Shown in pieces: positions 43,473 to 52,045 of a stretch of 64,000 bases of DNA. Position 1 is the first letter of the stretch. Each line of letters begins with the position of its first letter. A program made the position numbers and the translations under genes. Location of the stretch: NCBI RefSeq assembly GCF_900130035.1, contig NZ_FQXQ01000001.1, positions 868,001 to 932,000 of the forward strand. The letters are read 5' to 3'. Source of the stretch: Wenyingzhuangia marina (lineage in GTDB: Bacteria; Bacteroidota; Bacteroidia; Flavobacteriales; Flavobacteriaceae). The notes under the pieces are model-generated. The model was not told where the DNA came from, did not search any database, and was given only the letters and a program-made list of their open reading frames with translations.

Positions 43473-44432
43473 ATGAAAAAGAAAGTTTTAAAATTTAGTG
43501 TATCATTTTTATGGATGTTGTCTGTTGTTTTTACATGTAATACACTAGTAGCTCAAAATAATACAACACCTTTAATTGATTCGATTTTGGTTAAGAAACA
43601 TTTATATACTTTGGCTTCTGATGAAATGAAAGGAAGAAAAGTTGGTACTGAAGGTATAGAAAAAGCGGCTCAATACATAGAGAATGAGTTTTCGAAATTA
43701 GAATTAAATACTTTTGAAGGTGCTGCAGATTATCGTCAACGATTTAAGAAAAAAGGGATTAAATTGTTTAATATCATTGGCGTTTTAGAGGGAACTACAA
43801 AGAAGGAGGAATATGTTGTTATTTCTGCACATTATGATCATTTAGGTATTTTAAAAGCTGTAAACGGGGATGCAATAGCCAATGGGGCAGATGATGATGC
43901 TTCTGGAGTAACAGCTGTTTTGTCATTAGCAAAATATTGGAAAGAACGAAGTGATAATGAAAGAACAATTATTTTTATAGCTTTTACAGCAGAGGAAAAA
44001 GGATTATGGGGCTCTAATTATTTTGGAAAAAAAGTTAATCCTAAAAAGTATGTAGCGGGAATTAATATTGAAATGATTGGTAAAGAATCAAAATTTGGTC
44101 CAAAATCTGCTTTTTTAACAGGGTTTGATAAATCAACCTTTGGGAAAATTATTCAGCAAAATTTAAAAAATACAGACTTTAAATTGTATCCAGATCCTTA
44201 TACTAAATTTAGATTGTTTTATAGATCTGATAATGCATCTTTAGCAAGACTAGGAATACCTGCGCATACTTTTTCTACAGATCCTATCGATACTGATAAA
44301 TATTATCACACTGTTGATGATGAGGTAGAAACTTTAAATATTGGAACTATTACAAATACTATTAGAGCGATCTCAATTGGTACAGAATCTATTATAAAAG
44401 GAATAGATACACCAAGTAGAGTGGTAGACTAA
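43473..44432 (+). CDS. Exported M28-family zinc aminopeptidase-like protein
   Basis: The 319-residue protein has an N-terminal signal (hydrophobic to ~residue 28, TLVAQ). It carries the M28 co-catalytic zinc motif set: SAHYDHLG (His), GADDDASG (bridging Asp), FTAEEKGLWGS (catalytic Glu pair), NIEMIG and the final YYHTVDDEVE (His). It therefore should release N-terminal amino acids from peptides in the periplasm or outside. Lack of a T9SS tail suggests periplasmic location. A 32-base palindrome lies just upstream. Confidence 0.88.
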   Translation: MKKKVLKFSVSFLWMLSVVFTCNTLVAQNNTTPLIDSILVKKHLYTLASDEMKGRKVGTEGIEKAAQYIENEFSKLELNTFEGAADYRQRFKKKGIKLFNIIGVLEGTTKKEEYVVISAHYDHLGILKAVNGDAIANGADDDASGVTAVLSLAKYWKERSDNERTIIFIAFTAEEKGLWGSNYFGKKVNPKKYVAGINIEMIGKESKFGPKSAFLTGFDKSTFGKIIQQNLKNTDFKLYPDPYTKFRLFYRSDNASLARLGIPAHTFSTDPIDTDKYYHTVDDEVETLNIGTITNTIRAISIGTESIIKGIDTPSRVVD

Positions 44433-44447
44433 GAAATATTAGTAATT

Positions 44448-44484
44448 AAAAAAAGCGATTCATTGTCAATGAATCGCTTTTTTT
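44448..44484. terminator. Bidirectional terminator between the M28 gene and rlmN
   Basis: A long perfect stem built on AAGCGATTCATT/AATGAATCGCTT with a 3-base loop (44465-44467) has A-runs before and T-runs after. It sits between convergent genes and overlaps the last bases of rlmN. Confidence 0.85.
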
Positions 44485-45517
44485 ATGATTTATTCGCTAA
44501 CTGTCCACAAGCGGCATCAATATCTTTACCTCTAGATCTACGGACATTAACTACAATTCCGTTTTTCTCTAAAGTATAAACATAATCATCAATAGCTTTA
44601 TTACTTGCTTGTTGATATTCTCCATCATCAATAGGGTTGTATTCTATGAGGTTGACTTTACATGGAATGTATGAGCAGAATTGTACTAAAGCATTGATGT
44701 CTTCTTGTTTGTCGTTGATGTCTCGCCAAACCACATATTCGTAGGTAACTCTACTTTGTGTTTTTTCATACCAATATTCTAATGATTCTCGTAAATCAGT
44801 TAAAGGGAAATTTTTAGAAAACGGCATGATTTTATTTCGAGTGTCCTCAATAGCTGAATGTAAAGAAACCGCTAAGTTGAACTTTACTTCATCGTCAGCT
44901 AGTTTTTTAATCATTTTTGGTAATCCAGAAGTAGAAACCGTAATTCGTTTAGGGGACATTCCCAAACCTTCTTCACTCGTAATCATTTCAATGGATTTCA
45001 TCACATTGTTATAGTTCATCAATGGCTCACCCATTCCCATGTACACAATGTTAGAAAGTTTGTGATTGTAGTAATGTAAACTTTCTTGATTGATAGCTGC
45101 TACTTGATCGTAAATTTCATCTGCGTTTAAGTTTCTCATTCTTTTTAAACGAGCCGTAGCACAAAATTCGCAATCTAAACTACAACCTACTTGACTGGAG
45201 ACACAAGCTGTGGTTCTAGATTCGGTTGGAATTAGTACAGATTCTACAATCAATCCATCGTGAAGTTTTACAGCATTTTTTACAGTACCATCTTTACTGC
45301 GTTGCATGTTATCTACCTTAATATGGTTGATCACAAAATTTTCTTCTAACTGATCTCTGGTTTGTTTAGAGATGTTTGTCATGTCAGCAAAAGAATGAGC
45401 AGATTTACTCCATAACCACTCATAAACCTGATTTCCTCTAAAGGCTTTATCTCCTTGAGAGACAAAAAAGTCTCTTAATTGGTCTTTGGTAAGTGCTCGG
45501 ATATCTTTTTTAGACAT
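44483..45517 (-). CDS. rlmN: 23S rRNA (A2503) / tRNA (A37) methyltransferase RlmN
   Basis: I place the start at 45517 (344 residues), because MSKKDIRALTKDQLRDFF is the usual N-terminus and the nine residues before it from the upstream ATG look like leader sequence. This radical SAM enzyme makes 2-methyladenosine. The cluster motif is CSLDCEFCAT, the N-terminal RlmN domain has FRGNQVYEWLWSK, and NIVYMGMGEPLMNYNNV and VSTSGLP follow. The methyl-carrying cysteine is likely in the C-terminal GKDIDAACGQL. Confidence 0.95.
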   Translation of the reverse strand: MSKKDIRALTKDQLRDFFVSQGDKAFRGNQVYEWLWSKSAHSFADMTNISKQTRDQLEENFVINHIKVDNMQRSKDGTVKNAVKLHDGLIVESVLIPTESRTTACVSSQVGCSLDCEFCATARLKRMRNLNADEIYDQVAAINQESLHYYNHKLSNIVYMGMGEPLMNYNNVMKSIEMITSEEGLGMSPKRITVSTSGLPKMIKKLADDEVKFNLAVSLHSAIEDTRNKIMPFSKNFPLTDLRESLEYWYEKTQSRVTYEYVVWRDINDKQEDINALVQFCSYIPCKVNLIEYNPIDDGEYQQASNKAIDDYVYTLEKNGIVVNVRRSRGKDIDAACGQLANKS

Positions 45518-45566
45518 GGTGTATGATGTAAAACTATTTTGCAAAGGTACATAACTCTTGTAAAAG

Positions 45567-45600
45567 AAAAATCCTGAAGTATAAAACTTCAGGATTTTTA
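45567..45600 (-). terminator. Intrinsic terminator of queA
   Basis: A 14-bp perfect stem AAAAATCCTGAAGT/ACTTCAGGATTTTT (45567-45580 with 45586-45599) has a 5-base loop. On the minus strand it follows the queA stop. Confidence 0.85.
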
Positions 45601-45620
45601 ATTATTTGTTTGGAAATGGA

Positions 45621-46670
45621 TTAGATAATCAACATTGCATCTCCATAAGTGCTAAACTTGTATCCTTCTTTAATCGCTTCTTTGTATGCTTTCATTAAGA
45701 AATCGTAACCAGCAAAAGCGGCAACTTGCATCATTAAAGTAGATTTTGATGGATGAAAGTTCGTGATCATTGCATTTGCAATACTAAAGTCATATGGAGG
45801 GAAAATAAATTTATTGGTCCATCCATCATAAGGATTTAATCGTCCGTTTGAAGAAACTGTAGACTCAATTGCACGCATTACAGTAGTACCAACAGCACAA
45901 ACTCTACGTTTATTATCAATAGCATTGTTTACTTCTTCACAAGTTGCTTCTGAAACCATCATTTGTTCAGAATCCATTTTGTGTTTAGATAAATCTTCTA
46001 CTTCTACAGGATTAAAAGTTCCCAATCCAATGTGTAAAGTGATTTCAGAAAAATCTACTCCTTTAATTTCTAAACGTTTCATTAAATGTTTAGAAAAATG
46101 CAATCCAGCGGTTGGAGCTGCTACTGCACCTTCTTCCTTAGCATAAATAGTTTGGAAACGCTCTGCATCTTCTTCTTCAACATCTCTTTCTAAATGTTTA
46201 GGAATTGGTGTTTCTCCTAAATCTTCTAATTTTTGTCTGAATTCTTCGTAAGATCCATCATATAAAAAACGTAAAGTACGCCCTCTAGAAGTGGTGTTGT
46301 CAATTACTTCTGCTACTAATGAGTCGTCCTCACCAAAGAATAATTTATTACCAATTCTAATTTTACGAGCAGGATCTACTAAAACATCCCACAAACGGTT
46401 TTCAGCATTTAATTCACGTAACAAGAAAACTTCAATTCTAGCACCAGTTTTTTCTTTGTTTCCGTACATACGAGCAGGAAAAACTTTGGTGTTGTTTAAA
46501 ATCATCAAATCACCATCATCAAAGTAGTCAATAACATCTTTAAATTGTTTGTGCTCTATGGTTTGTTCTTTTCTGTTCAAAACCATTAAACGAGATTCAT
46601 CTCTGTACTCCGCTGGGTGTTTAGCGATAAGTTCATCAGGTAAATCAAAATGAAATGCAGATAACTTCAT
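45621..46670 (-). CDS. queA: S-adenosylmethionine:tRNA ribosyltransferase-isomerase QueA
   Basis: The 349-residue enzyme transfers and isomerises the ribosyl moiety of SAM onto preQ1-tRNA, giving epoxyqueuosine. [24 protein letters not shown] is the standard N-terminus. [23 protein letters not shown]-like (IEVFLLREL), [30 protein letters not shown] and [19 protein letters not shown] are QueA blocks. The protein is full length. Other queuosine genes are not in the window. Confidence 0.96.
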   Translation of the reverse strand: MKLSAFHFDLPDELIAKHPAEYRDESRLMVLNRKEQTIEHKQFKDVIDYFDDGDLMILNNTKVFPARMYGNKEKTGARIEVFLLRELNAENRLWDVLVDPARKIRIGNKLFFGEDDSLVAEVIDNTTSRGRTLRFLYDGSYEEFRQKLEDLGETPIPKHLERDVEEEDAERFQTIYAKEEGAVAAPTAGLHFSKHLMKRLEIKGVDFSEITLHIGLGTFNPVEVEDLSKHKMDSEQMMVSEATCEEVNNAIDNKRRVCAVGTTVMRAIESTVSSNGRLNPYDGWTNKFIFPPYDFSIANAMITNFHPSKSTLMMQVAAFAGYDFLMKAYKEAIKEGYKFSTYGDAMLII

Positions 46671-46915
46671 GTATATGTTGTTTTTAGATAAGGGTGCAAA
46701 TATACAATCCTGAGATAGGCGTTGTCAAGCATATTGAGGTTTATTTTTGTTTTTAAAGTAATGAGTACAACGTATTAAGTACTGAGGGCGAGTGTTTATA
46801 TAGGAGGATAGCTATTTTTAATTTTATTTTTTTAAATATAAAAGCTCATAAATTCATTGAATTTATGAGCTTTTAGAAAAATGTAGACTGAATACTCAGT
46901 ACTTTATACTTTTAG
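46671..46915. other. Spacer with flanking inverted repeat and aroA terminator
   Basis: The 10-mer AAGTACTGAG (46777-46786) has its exact reverse complement CTCAGTACTT at 46895-46904. These arms, extended by similar A/T sequence, bracket ~110 bases that include a strong terminator hairpin (46841-46870). No ORF is visible. Confidence 0.5.
46839..46875 (-). terminator. Intrinsic terminator of aroA
   Basis: A 15-bp stem AAAGCTCATAAATTC/GAATTTATGAGCTTT (46841-46855 with 46859-46873) has a 3-base loop. On the minus strand a T-run follows. Confidence 0.85.
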
Positions 46916-48145
46916 TTACTGAAATCTTCCAAAATCATCCCAGAAACTAGGATAAGATTTAGAAACGACTCCCGCATCATCAATATTAATGTTGGTTTTT
47001 AATAACAAGGTAGCAAAAGCCATGGCCATACGGTGATCGTTATAAGTAGCAATGTGTACATCGTTATTAATCGTTCCATTAAAAGCTTTTACGGTTAAAG
47101 TTTCATTTGTATATTCAATAGTAGCTCCAAGTTTTGATAACTCGTTGTACAGCGCAATAATTCTATCGGTTTCTTTAATTTTTAAAGTATGTAAACCCGT
47201 CATGTGACATTCTACTCCTAATCCAAAAGCAGTAACTGCAATGGTTTGAGCAATGTCTGGAGCTTGTACCAAATCAAACTCAACTCGTTTTGGAAGTGTA
47301 AAGTTTGGTGTTTTTTCTATGGTAATGGTGTGTCCGTTAAAAGTAGTGTTTACACCAAATTCCTTATAAATTTCTTGCAATACAGAATCTCCCTGTAAAC
47401 TATTTTCTTTATATGATGAAATGTCTAGTTTTCCGTTTTCTGATAACGCAACCAATCCATAAGAATAAGAAGCAGAACTCCAATCAGACTCAACTGTAAA
47501 CTCAGTATTTTTAATGTTTTGGGTTGGCTGAACTGTAATAAATTGTCCTTCAAAATTTGTAGAAACTCCTAAATCATTCAATAAACTTAAAGTCATTTGA
47601 ATGTATGGAATAGAAGTAATTTTTCCTTCAAACTCAATAGTTAATCCATCAGGTAAAGTGGGAGCGATTAACAATAAAGAAGAAATATATTGACTGCTTA
47701 CACTACCATCAATTTTAACTTTGTTAGCAGTTAAATTAGTCCCTGTAATTTTTAAAGGAGGAAATCCGTCATTTTTAACATATTCAATATTTGCACCTAA
47801 AGAACGCAAAGCATCCACTAAAATTTTAATAGGACGTTCTTGCATTCTTGCAGATCCTGTTAAAATAATTTCTGAATTTGGTTTTACAGCAAAATAGCTA
47901 GTTAAAAAACGCATGGTGGTTCCTGCGTGTCCAATATTGATTTCTTTTTCTGTTGATTTTAATGCGTTTTGCATTAAGTTAGTGTCATCAGAATTAGATA
48001 AGTTACTAATATTGATGCTTGGGTACAACGCTTGTAAAATTAACAAACGGTTACTTTCACTTTTAGAACCAGTAATTTGAAATTCATCGTTTACCGTTCC
48101 ATTGTATTTTTTAAGGAATTTTGTTCCTATATCTGCATGTGCCAT
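46916..48145 (-). CDS. aroA: 3-phosphoshikimate 1-carboxyvinyltransferase (EPSP synthase)
   Basis: The 409-residue enzyme condenses shikimate-3-phosphate with phosphoenolpyruvate in the shikimate pathway. ITGSKSESNRLLIL holds the active-site Lys. GHAGTTMRFLTSYFA is the PEP-binding loop, followed by GSARMQERPI. DGSVSSQYISSLLL, ESDWSSASY, VQAPDIAQTIAV (catalytic Asp), KIKETDRI and YNDHRMAMAFA complete the site. It is a little shorter than the E. coli enzyme, as is common in Bacteroidota. Its ATG shares one base with the stop of the upstream small membrane gene. Confidence 0.95.
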   Translation of the reverse strand: MAHADIGTKFLKKYNGTVNDEFQITGSKSESNRLLILQALYPSINISNLSNSDDTNLMQNALKSTEKEINIGHAGTTMRFLTSYFAVKPNSEIILTGSARMQERPIKILVDALRSLGANIEYVKNDGFPPLKITGTNLTANKVKIDGSVSSQYISSLLLIAPTLPDGLTIEFEGKITSIPYIQMTLSLLNDLGVSTNFEGQFITVQPTQNIKNTEFTVESDWSSASYSYGLVALSENGKLDISSYKENSLQGDSVLQEIYKEFGVNTTFNGHTITIEKTPNFTLPKRVEFDLVQAPDIAQTIAVTAFGLGVECHMTGLHTLKIKETDRIIALYNELSKLGATIEYTNETLTVKAFNGTINNDVHIATYNDHRMAMAFATLLLKTNINIDDAGVVSKSYPSFWDDFGRFQ

Positions 48146-48405
48146 TATAAAATATTTTTAGCCTTGCTTTTAGTTAAAAAAGCCATTACAAATCCATAAC
48201 CAATAATAATTGCAACTCTTGTTGCTACAAAAGGAACCCAAGTACCATCTTCAAAACTTTCAGAAATAGCATTTAAGTTTCCGTTTTTAAATAATTCTGC
48301 TGCTGTAAAAACAATGGCTAAAATAAATCCGAAAGAAATCATGAACCTAATAGCTAATTTCCACAAAGGGGTAGTTGCTATTTTTTTTACTTTTTGATTG
48401 GCCAT
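48145..48405 (-). CDS. Small two-span membrane protein of unknown function
   Basis: The 86-residue protein has two hydrophobic segments (about 15-38, LAIRFMISFGFILAIVFTAAEL, and 58-78, FVATRVAIIIGYGFVMAFL) joined by an acidic loop, with a basic N-terminus and C-terminus. I do not recognise a family. Both ends overlap their neighbours by one base (mazG-like gene before, aroA after), so it is translated as part of that operon. Confidence 0.75.
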   Translation of the reverse strand: MANQKVKKIATTPLWKLAIRFMISFGFILAIVFTAAELFKNGNLNAISESFEDGTWVPFVATRVAIIIGYGFVMAFLTKSKAKNIL

Positions 48406-48731
48406 TATTGTAGTTTTTTATTGTTGTGATGACGATCGTGATCACGTTTTGTTTTTAAATCTAATTTAGCATCAAAAGCTGCTTGCAAATCTACTCCTGT
48501 TTGATTTGCCAAACACAAAAGCACAAATAAAACATCAGATAATTCTTCTCCTAAATCTTTGTTTTTATCGCTTTCTTTTTCTGATTGCTCTCCATATCTA
48601 CGAGCAATAATTCTAGCAACTTCTCCAACTTCTTCGGTTAATTGAGCCATGTTGGTTAGTTCGTTAAAATAACGAACTCCATGTTCTTTTATCCAGTTGT
48701 CAACATCTAATTGTGCGTTTTTAATATCCAT
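48405..48731 (-). CDS. MazG-like nucleotide pyrophosphohydrolase
   Basis: The 108-residue all-alpha NTP-PPase hydrolyses nucleoside triphosphates to monophosphates. The metal motif is present as LTEEVGEVARIIARRYGEQ and LGEELSDVLFVLLCLANQTGVDL (ExxE and ExxD helices). The single-domain size fits the MazG-like housecleaning group rather than full MazG. The preferred nucleotide is unknown. It heads the operon with the small membrane gene and aroA. Confidence 0.9.
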   Translation of the reverse strand: MDIKNAQLDVDNWIKEHGVRYFNELTNMAQLTEEVGEVARIIARRYGEQSEKESDKNKDLGEELSDVLFVLLCLANQTGVDLQAAFDAKLDLKTKRDHDRHHNNKKLQ

Positions 48732-48826
48732 TTTTGATGGTTTAATTTAAGATGACCCTTTTGGGTTAAAACGGCTCAAAGATAAGAGTTTGTTCATCAA
48801 GTAAAAAAGATAAAAGTTGGAAAGTG

Positions 48827-49474
48827 TTAAAGCTTCTTTTTTGTTAAAATATCTAAAAATTCTTGTCTAGGAATTTCATAGGCTCCTAAACTTTCTAAAT
48901 GCTCATTGTGTACTTGGCAATCTAACAAATCATAGTTGTTTTCAACTAAATAATTATTCAACCAGGCAAAAGCAATTTTAGAGGCGTTACTTACTTTGCT
49001 AAACATGCTTTCTCCACAAAAAACATGTTGTTGATCTATACCATACAAACCACCAACCAATTCATCATTGTGCCAAACTTCTATGGATTTTGCAACTCCT
49101 AATTCGTGAAGTTTAATATAAGCTTGCTGCATGTCATCGGTAATCCATGTACCCAAACCATCGTCCCTATTAATGGTTTTACAGTTATAAATCACTTCTT
49201 TAAAATGTTGATTAAAAGTAACCGTAAAGGTATTTTTTTTGAGGAGTTGTTTTAAGCTTTTTGAGGGTTTGTAATGTCTTGGATCTAAAACCATTCTCCA
49301 TGCCGGACTGTACCAAATAATAGGTTCACCATCGGAATACCAAGGAAAAATTCCTTTTTGATAAGCTGCCAATAAACGTTCTGTAGATAAATCTCCGCCA
49401 ATGGCAAGAACATCATCTTCGTTGGCCAGAGTTGGATTTGGAAACTCTATTGAATTTGGATCTAATAAATACAT
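48827..49474 (-). CDS. aat: Leucyl/phenylalanyl-tRNA--protein transferase
   Basis: The 215-residue enzyme adds Leu or Phe to proteins with N-terminal Arg or Lys, marking them for ClpAP. FPNPTLANEDDVLAIGGDLSTERLLAAYQKGIFPW is the classic N-terminus, followed by IIWYSPAWRMVL, GLGTWITDDMQQAYIKLHELGVAKSIEVW and LVGGLYGIDQQHVFCGESMFS. The GNAT-like fold ending in DCQVHNEHLESLGA is complete. Confidence 0.96.
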   Translation of the reverse strand: MYLLDPNSIEFPNPTLANEDDVLAIGGDLSTERLLAAYQKGIFPWYSDGEPIIWYSPAWRMVLDPRHYKPSKSLKQLLKKNTFTVTFNQHFKEVIYNCKTINRDDGLGTWITDDMQQAYIKLHELGVAKSIEVWHNDELVGGLYGIDQQHVFCGESMFSKVSNASKIAFAWLNNYLVENNYDLLDCQVHNEHLESLGAYEIPRQEFLDILTKKKL

Positions 49475-49490
49475 GAAATTGGTTTAATGC

Positions 49491-49523
49491 AAAAACGCTT
49501 TCAAGTTTATTGAAAGCGTTTTA
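49491..49523 (-). terminator. Intrinsic terminator of the DUF3127 gene
   Basis: A 13-bp perfect stem AAAACGCTTTCAA/TTGAAAGCGTTTT (49492-49504 with 49510-49522) has a 5-base loop. It stands between the DUF3127 gene and aat on the minus strand. Confidence 0.85.
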
Positions 49524-49544
49524 AATATTGTTGGGATGATTTTC

Positions 49545-49916
49545 TTAGAAAGGTAAATCATCTGGTTCTTCGTTTTGAGCAATTGAAGTTGTTTCAAAAG
49601 TTGCTGGCGCTTCTCCTCCTTGTGCAGCAGGTGCAGTTGCTTCAATTCTCCAACCTGTAATAGAGTTAAAGTATTTAGCTTCTCCTTGTGGGTTAATCCA
49701 CTCACGACCTCTTAAATTAATAGAAATTGTTACATCTTGTCCTACTTTGTAAGCATCTAAAATATCTACTTTATCTTGTACAAACTCAATCATTAACATT
49801 TGTGGATACTGCTCATCAGTAGTAATAACTACTTCTCTTTTTCTAAATCCGCTCGCTCCAAATGTTTGCGTGTCGTTAATCAATTTAATTTTTCCTGATA
49901 CTTGCATGTTCTTCAT
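49545..49916 (-). CDS. DUF3127 OB-fold-like protein with SSB-like acidic tail
   Basis: The 123-residue protein matches DUF3127: MQVSGKIKLINDTQTFGASGFRKREVVITTDEQYPQ, FVQDKVDIL, VGQDVTISINLRGREW and NSITGWRIE. The strand order suggests an OB-fold. After residue ~95 comes a disordered Ala/Gln/Glu-rich stretch ending EEPDDLPF, which mimics the C-terminal tip of single-stranded DNA-binding protein (DDDIPF). That tip recruits repair and replication proteins, so a DNA-related role is plausible but unproven. The ATG at 49907 (three codons in) is an alternative start. Confidence 0.82.
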   Translation of the reverse strand: MKNMQVSGKIKLINDTQTFGASGFRKREVVITTDEQYPQMLMIEFVQDKVDILDAYKVGQDVTISINLRGREWINPQGEAKYFNSITGWRIEATAPAAQGGEAPATFETTSIAQNEEPDDLPF

Positions 49917-49990
49917 TTATTTATTGAAAATCAAAAATAAATAGATTGTTAAGAAACTAGAATAGAAACCGTTTAAACTTATTAACAAAT

Positions 49991-51019
49991 CTAAATAATT
50001 GTTGATAACACTTTGTAGGTGATGGCTTTAGGACTAATGGTTTCCATGACGTTTTCGTAGCCTGGAATTATTTTATTTCCGTAGACGGAAGTAGGGAGTA
50101 GTGGGAATTTTTTTCGGTCTGCTGTTAAACAATTGATTTCTTGATGAAAAGGAGCAAAACCAGCATAAGGATGAGTTGCTCCCCATATGGTGATGGTGGG
50201 AACGCCATACATGGCAGAAAAATGCCCATTACCACTATCCATACTTATCATTGCAGATAGGTTGCTAATAATGGCAAGCTCTTGTTTTAATTTAATTTTT
50301 CCAGCTACAGAAAATGTATTGCTGTGTTTTTTGGTAAGCTGATCTAAGGCTATAATTTCTTGTTGACCACCTCCAAATAATAAAATTTTATGTTGTTTAC
50401 TCAAATATTCTATCACTTGTTCCATCAATTCTAATGGGTATTTTTTTCCCTCGTGAGCCGCAAAAGGAGCAATTCCAATTATTTTTTCATCAGGTTGATA
50501 ATTGAATAAAGTTTTTAAATCATCTGTTAAAACTTCTTTTGTTTTTAACGATGGTTTTTCTAAATCAACAGAAATACCCAAAAGAGCAAACACGTCTGCA
50601 TAACGTTGATGGGTAGTTGTTAAAGGTTTAAAAACTTTGTTTTTTAAAGAGGTTAGGGCTTTTTTTTCTGCTCTTCCTTTGTTAATAAATGCTACCTTGG
50701 TTCCGTCTAGCTTAAGTAGAGTTCTTAAAATTTTAGAACGTAATACATTGTGTAAATCTGCAACGGCATCAAATTTTAAGAGTTTTAATTCTTTGTAAAG
50801 TTTGTAAATTCCTTTAAATCCCCTGTGTTTTCCTTTTACATCGGCTGTAAAAAAAGTTACTTGTTCAAGATCATCAAAAAGAGGTTTTAAAAATCCTTTA
50901 GAAACTAAGGTGATTTTAATATTTGGATGTTGAGCAATTAGGGTTTTAATCACAGGCACCGTCATGGCAACATCTCCCATCGCAGACATTCTAATGACTA
51001 AAATATGTTTTTGATCCAT
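49991..51019 (-). CDS. Glycosyltransferase family 9 (heptosyltransferase-like)
   Basis: The 342-residue protein has the GT9 pattern: HILVIRMSAMGDVAMTVPVIKTL at the N-terminus, DAVADLHNVLRSKIL, then IIGIAPFAAHEGKKYPLELM, KILLFGGGQQE and the sugar-nucleotide-binding MISMDSGNGHFSAMYGVPTITIWGATHP. GT9 enzymes add heptose or similar sugars to the LPS core on the inner leaflet. Acceptor and donor cannot be told from sequence, and flavobacterial LPS often lacks standard heptose. Confidence 0.9.
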   Translation of the reverse strand: MDQKHILVIRMSAMGDVAMTVPVIKTLIAQHPNIKITLVSKGFLKPLFDDLEQVTFFTADVKGKHRGFKGIYKLYKELKLLKFDAVADLHNVLRSKILRTLLKLDGTKVAFINKGRAEKKALTSLKNKVFKPLTTTHQRYADVFALLGISVDLEKPSLKTKEVLTDDLKTLFNYQPDEKIIGIAPFAAHEGKKYPLELMEQVIEYLSKQHKILLFGGGQQEIIALDQLTKKHSNTFSVAGKIKLKQELAIISNLSAMISMDSGNGHFSAMYGVPTITIWGATHPYAGFAPFHQEINCLTADRKKFPLLPTSVYGNKIIPGYENVMETISPKAITYKVLSTII

Positions 51020-51066
51020 AGCGTATAAATGGTAACTTTTTAGTTGAAGATAGTAAATTAAATTTT

Positions 51067-51993
51067 TTATAAAATCAATAAGGTCATCCCTACGTTAATT
51101 TTGTCAGAGGTTAAATTGTTAATTTCTTTAATACTATTCACAGTGGTGTTATGGTTTTTAGCAATTAGAGATAAAGAATCTCCTCTTTTTACAATGTAAG
51201 ATAATGGAATATCATCTATAATTTTAGTGGCTATTTTTAAAACCATTCCTATTTTAAGGTTGTCGGAAGTTAATTGGTTTGTTGTTTTAATTTCTGTAAC
51301 TGTTTTGTTGTAATGTTGGGCAATATTGTATAGGTTGTCTCCCTTTTTTACAATGTAGGTGATTTCTGATTTAATAGCATGAGACTCATTGTTTAAAATA
51401 CTATCACTCAGAACAACAGGAGTCGAAATAATATTTTTGTCAAAAAATTTAAGATCAGATATTTCATCAATAATTCTAGAACCACTTACATAAGCTTTGT
51501 TCCAATATTTTTCATTAATAGAAGAAATAATCACTCCTTCTGATGAGGAATGAATAAATTGAAGATCATTTATAGTTTTATCAACCACAATTCCTACATG
51601 ACTTACTCGGTTTAATCCCATGGTTCTAAAAAAAACAAGGTCTCCTTTTGCTAAATTTTCAAAGGTAATTTGTTTACCCACTTTGGATTGTTGAAAAGAA
51701 CTTCTAGGGAGGATTATATTATTTTCTTTAAAAGTAGTGAGTACAAAACCAGAACAATCCATACCATAAATGTCTGTTCCTCCTGGTCTATATTTGATGC
51801 CTTTATATTTTAAGGCTGTTTGAATAATTTTATCCGCAATTTTTTCATTTTTATAAATGGCTCCTATTTCAGAAGTTACGTTCTTTGTTTCTTCATGATT
51901 CTCTTTTTTACCTTGAATGTAATAAAGAGAATCACAAGAAATTAAGAGTAAAAATGTAGGTCCTAAAAAAAAGGATAAATTATTTTTTTTCAT
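51067..51993 (-). CDS. NlpC/P60 cell-wall peptidase lipoprotein with two LysM domains
   Basis: I use the ATG at 51993 (308 residues): a longer ORF starts 20 codons earlier, but MKKNNLSFFLGPTFLLLISC-D is a clean lipoprotein signal. The NlpC/P60 domain has catalytic Cys in GMDCSGFV and His in SHVGIVV, and cuts peptidoglycan stem peptides. Two LysM repeats at the C-terminus (YIVKKGDNLYNIAQHYN and YIVKRGDSLSLIAKNHN) bind glycan. It is divergent from the EamA gene, 52 bases away. Confidence 0.92.
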   Translation of the reverse strand: MKKNNLSFFLGPTFLLLISCDSLYYIQGKKENHEETKNVTSEIGAIYKNEKIADKIIQTALKYKGIKYRPGGTDIYGMDCSGFVLTTFKENNIILPRSSFQQSKVGKQITFENLAKGDLVFFRTMGLNRVSHVGIVVDKTINDLQFIHSSSEGVIISSINEKYWNKAYVSGSRIIDEISDLKFFDKNIISTPVVLSDSILNNESHAIKSEITYIVKKGDNLYNIAQHYNKTVTEIKTTNQLTSDNLKIGMVLKIATKIIDDIPLSYIVKRGDSLSLIAKNHNTTVNSIKEINNLTSDKINVGMTLLIL

Positions 51994-52045
51994 GACTGCT
52001 AAAATAGATATTCTACGGATATTTGAATGATAAAAAAATAACACA

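Noticed and set aside
49484-49705. 73-codon minus-strand ORF overlapping the DUF3127 gene in another frame
   Set aside because: It covers the DUF3127 gene end and its terminator hairpin, and the sequence is low-complexity L/K/T.
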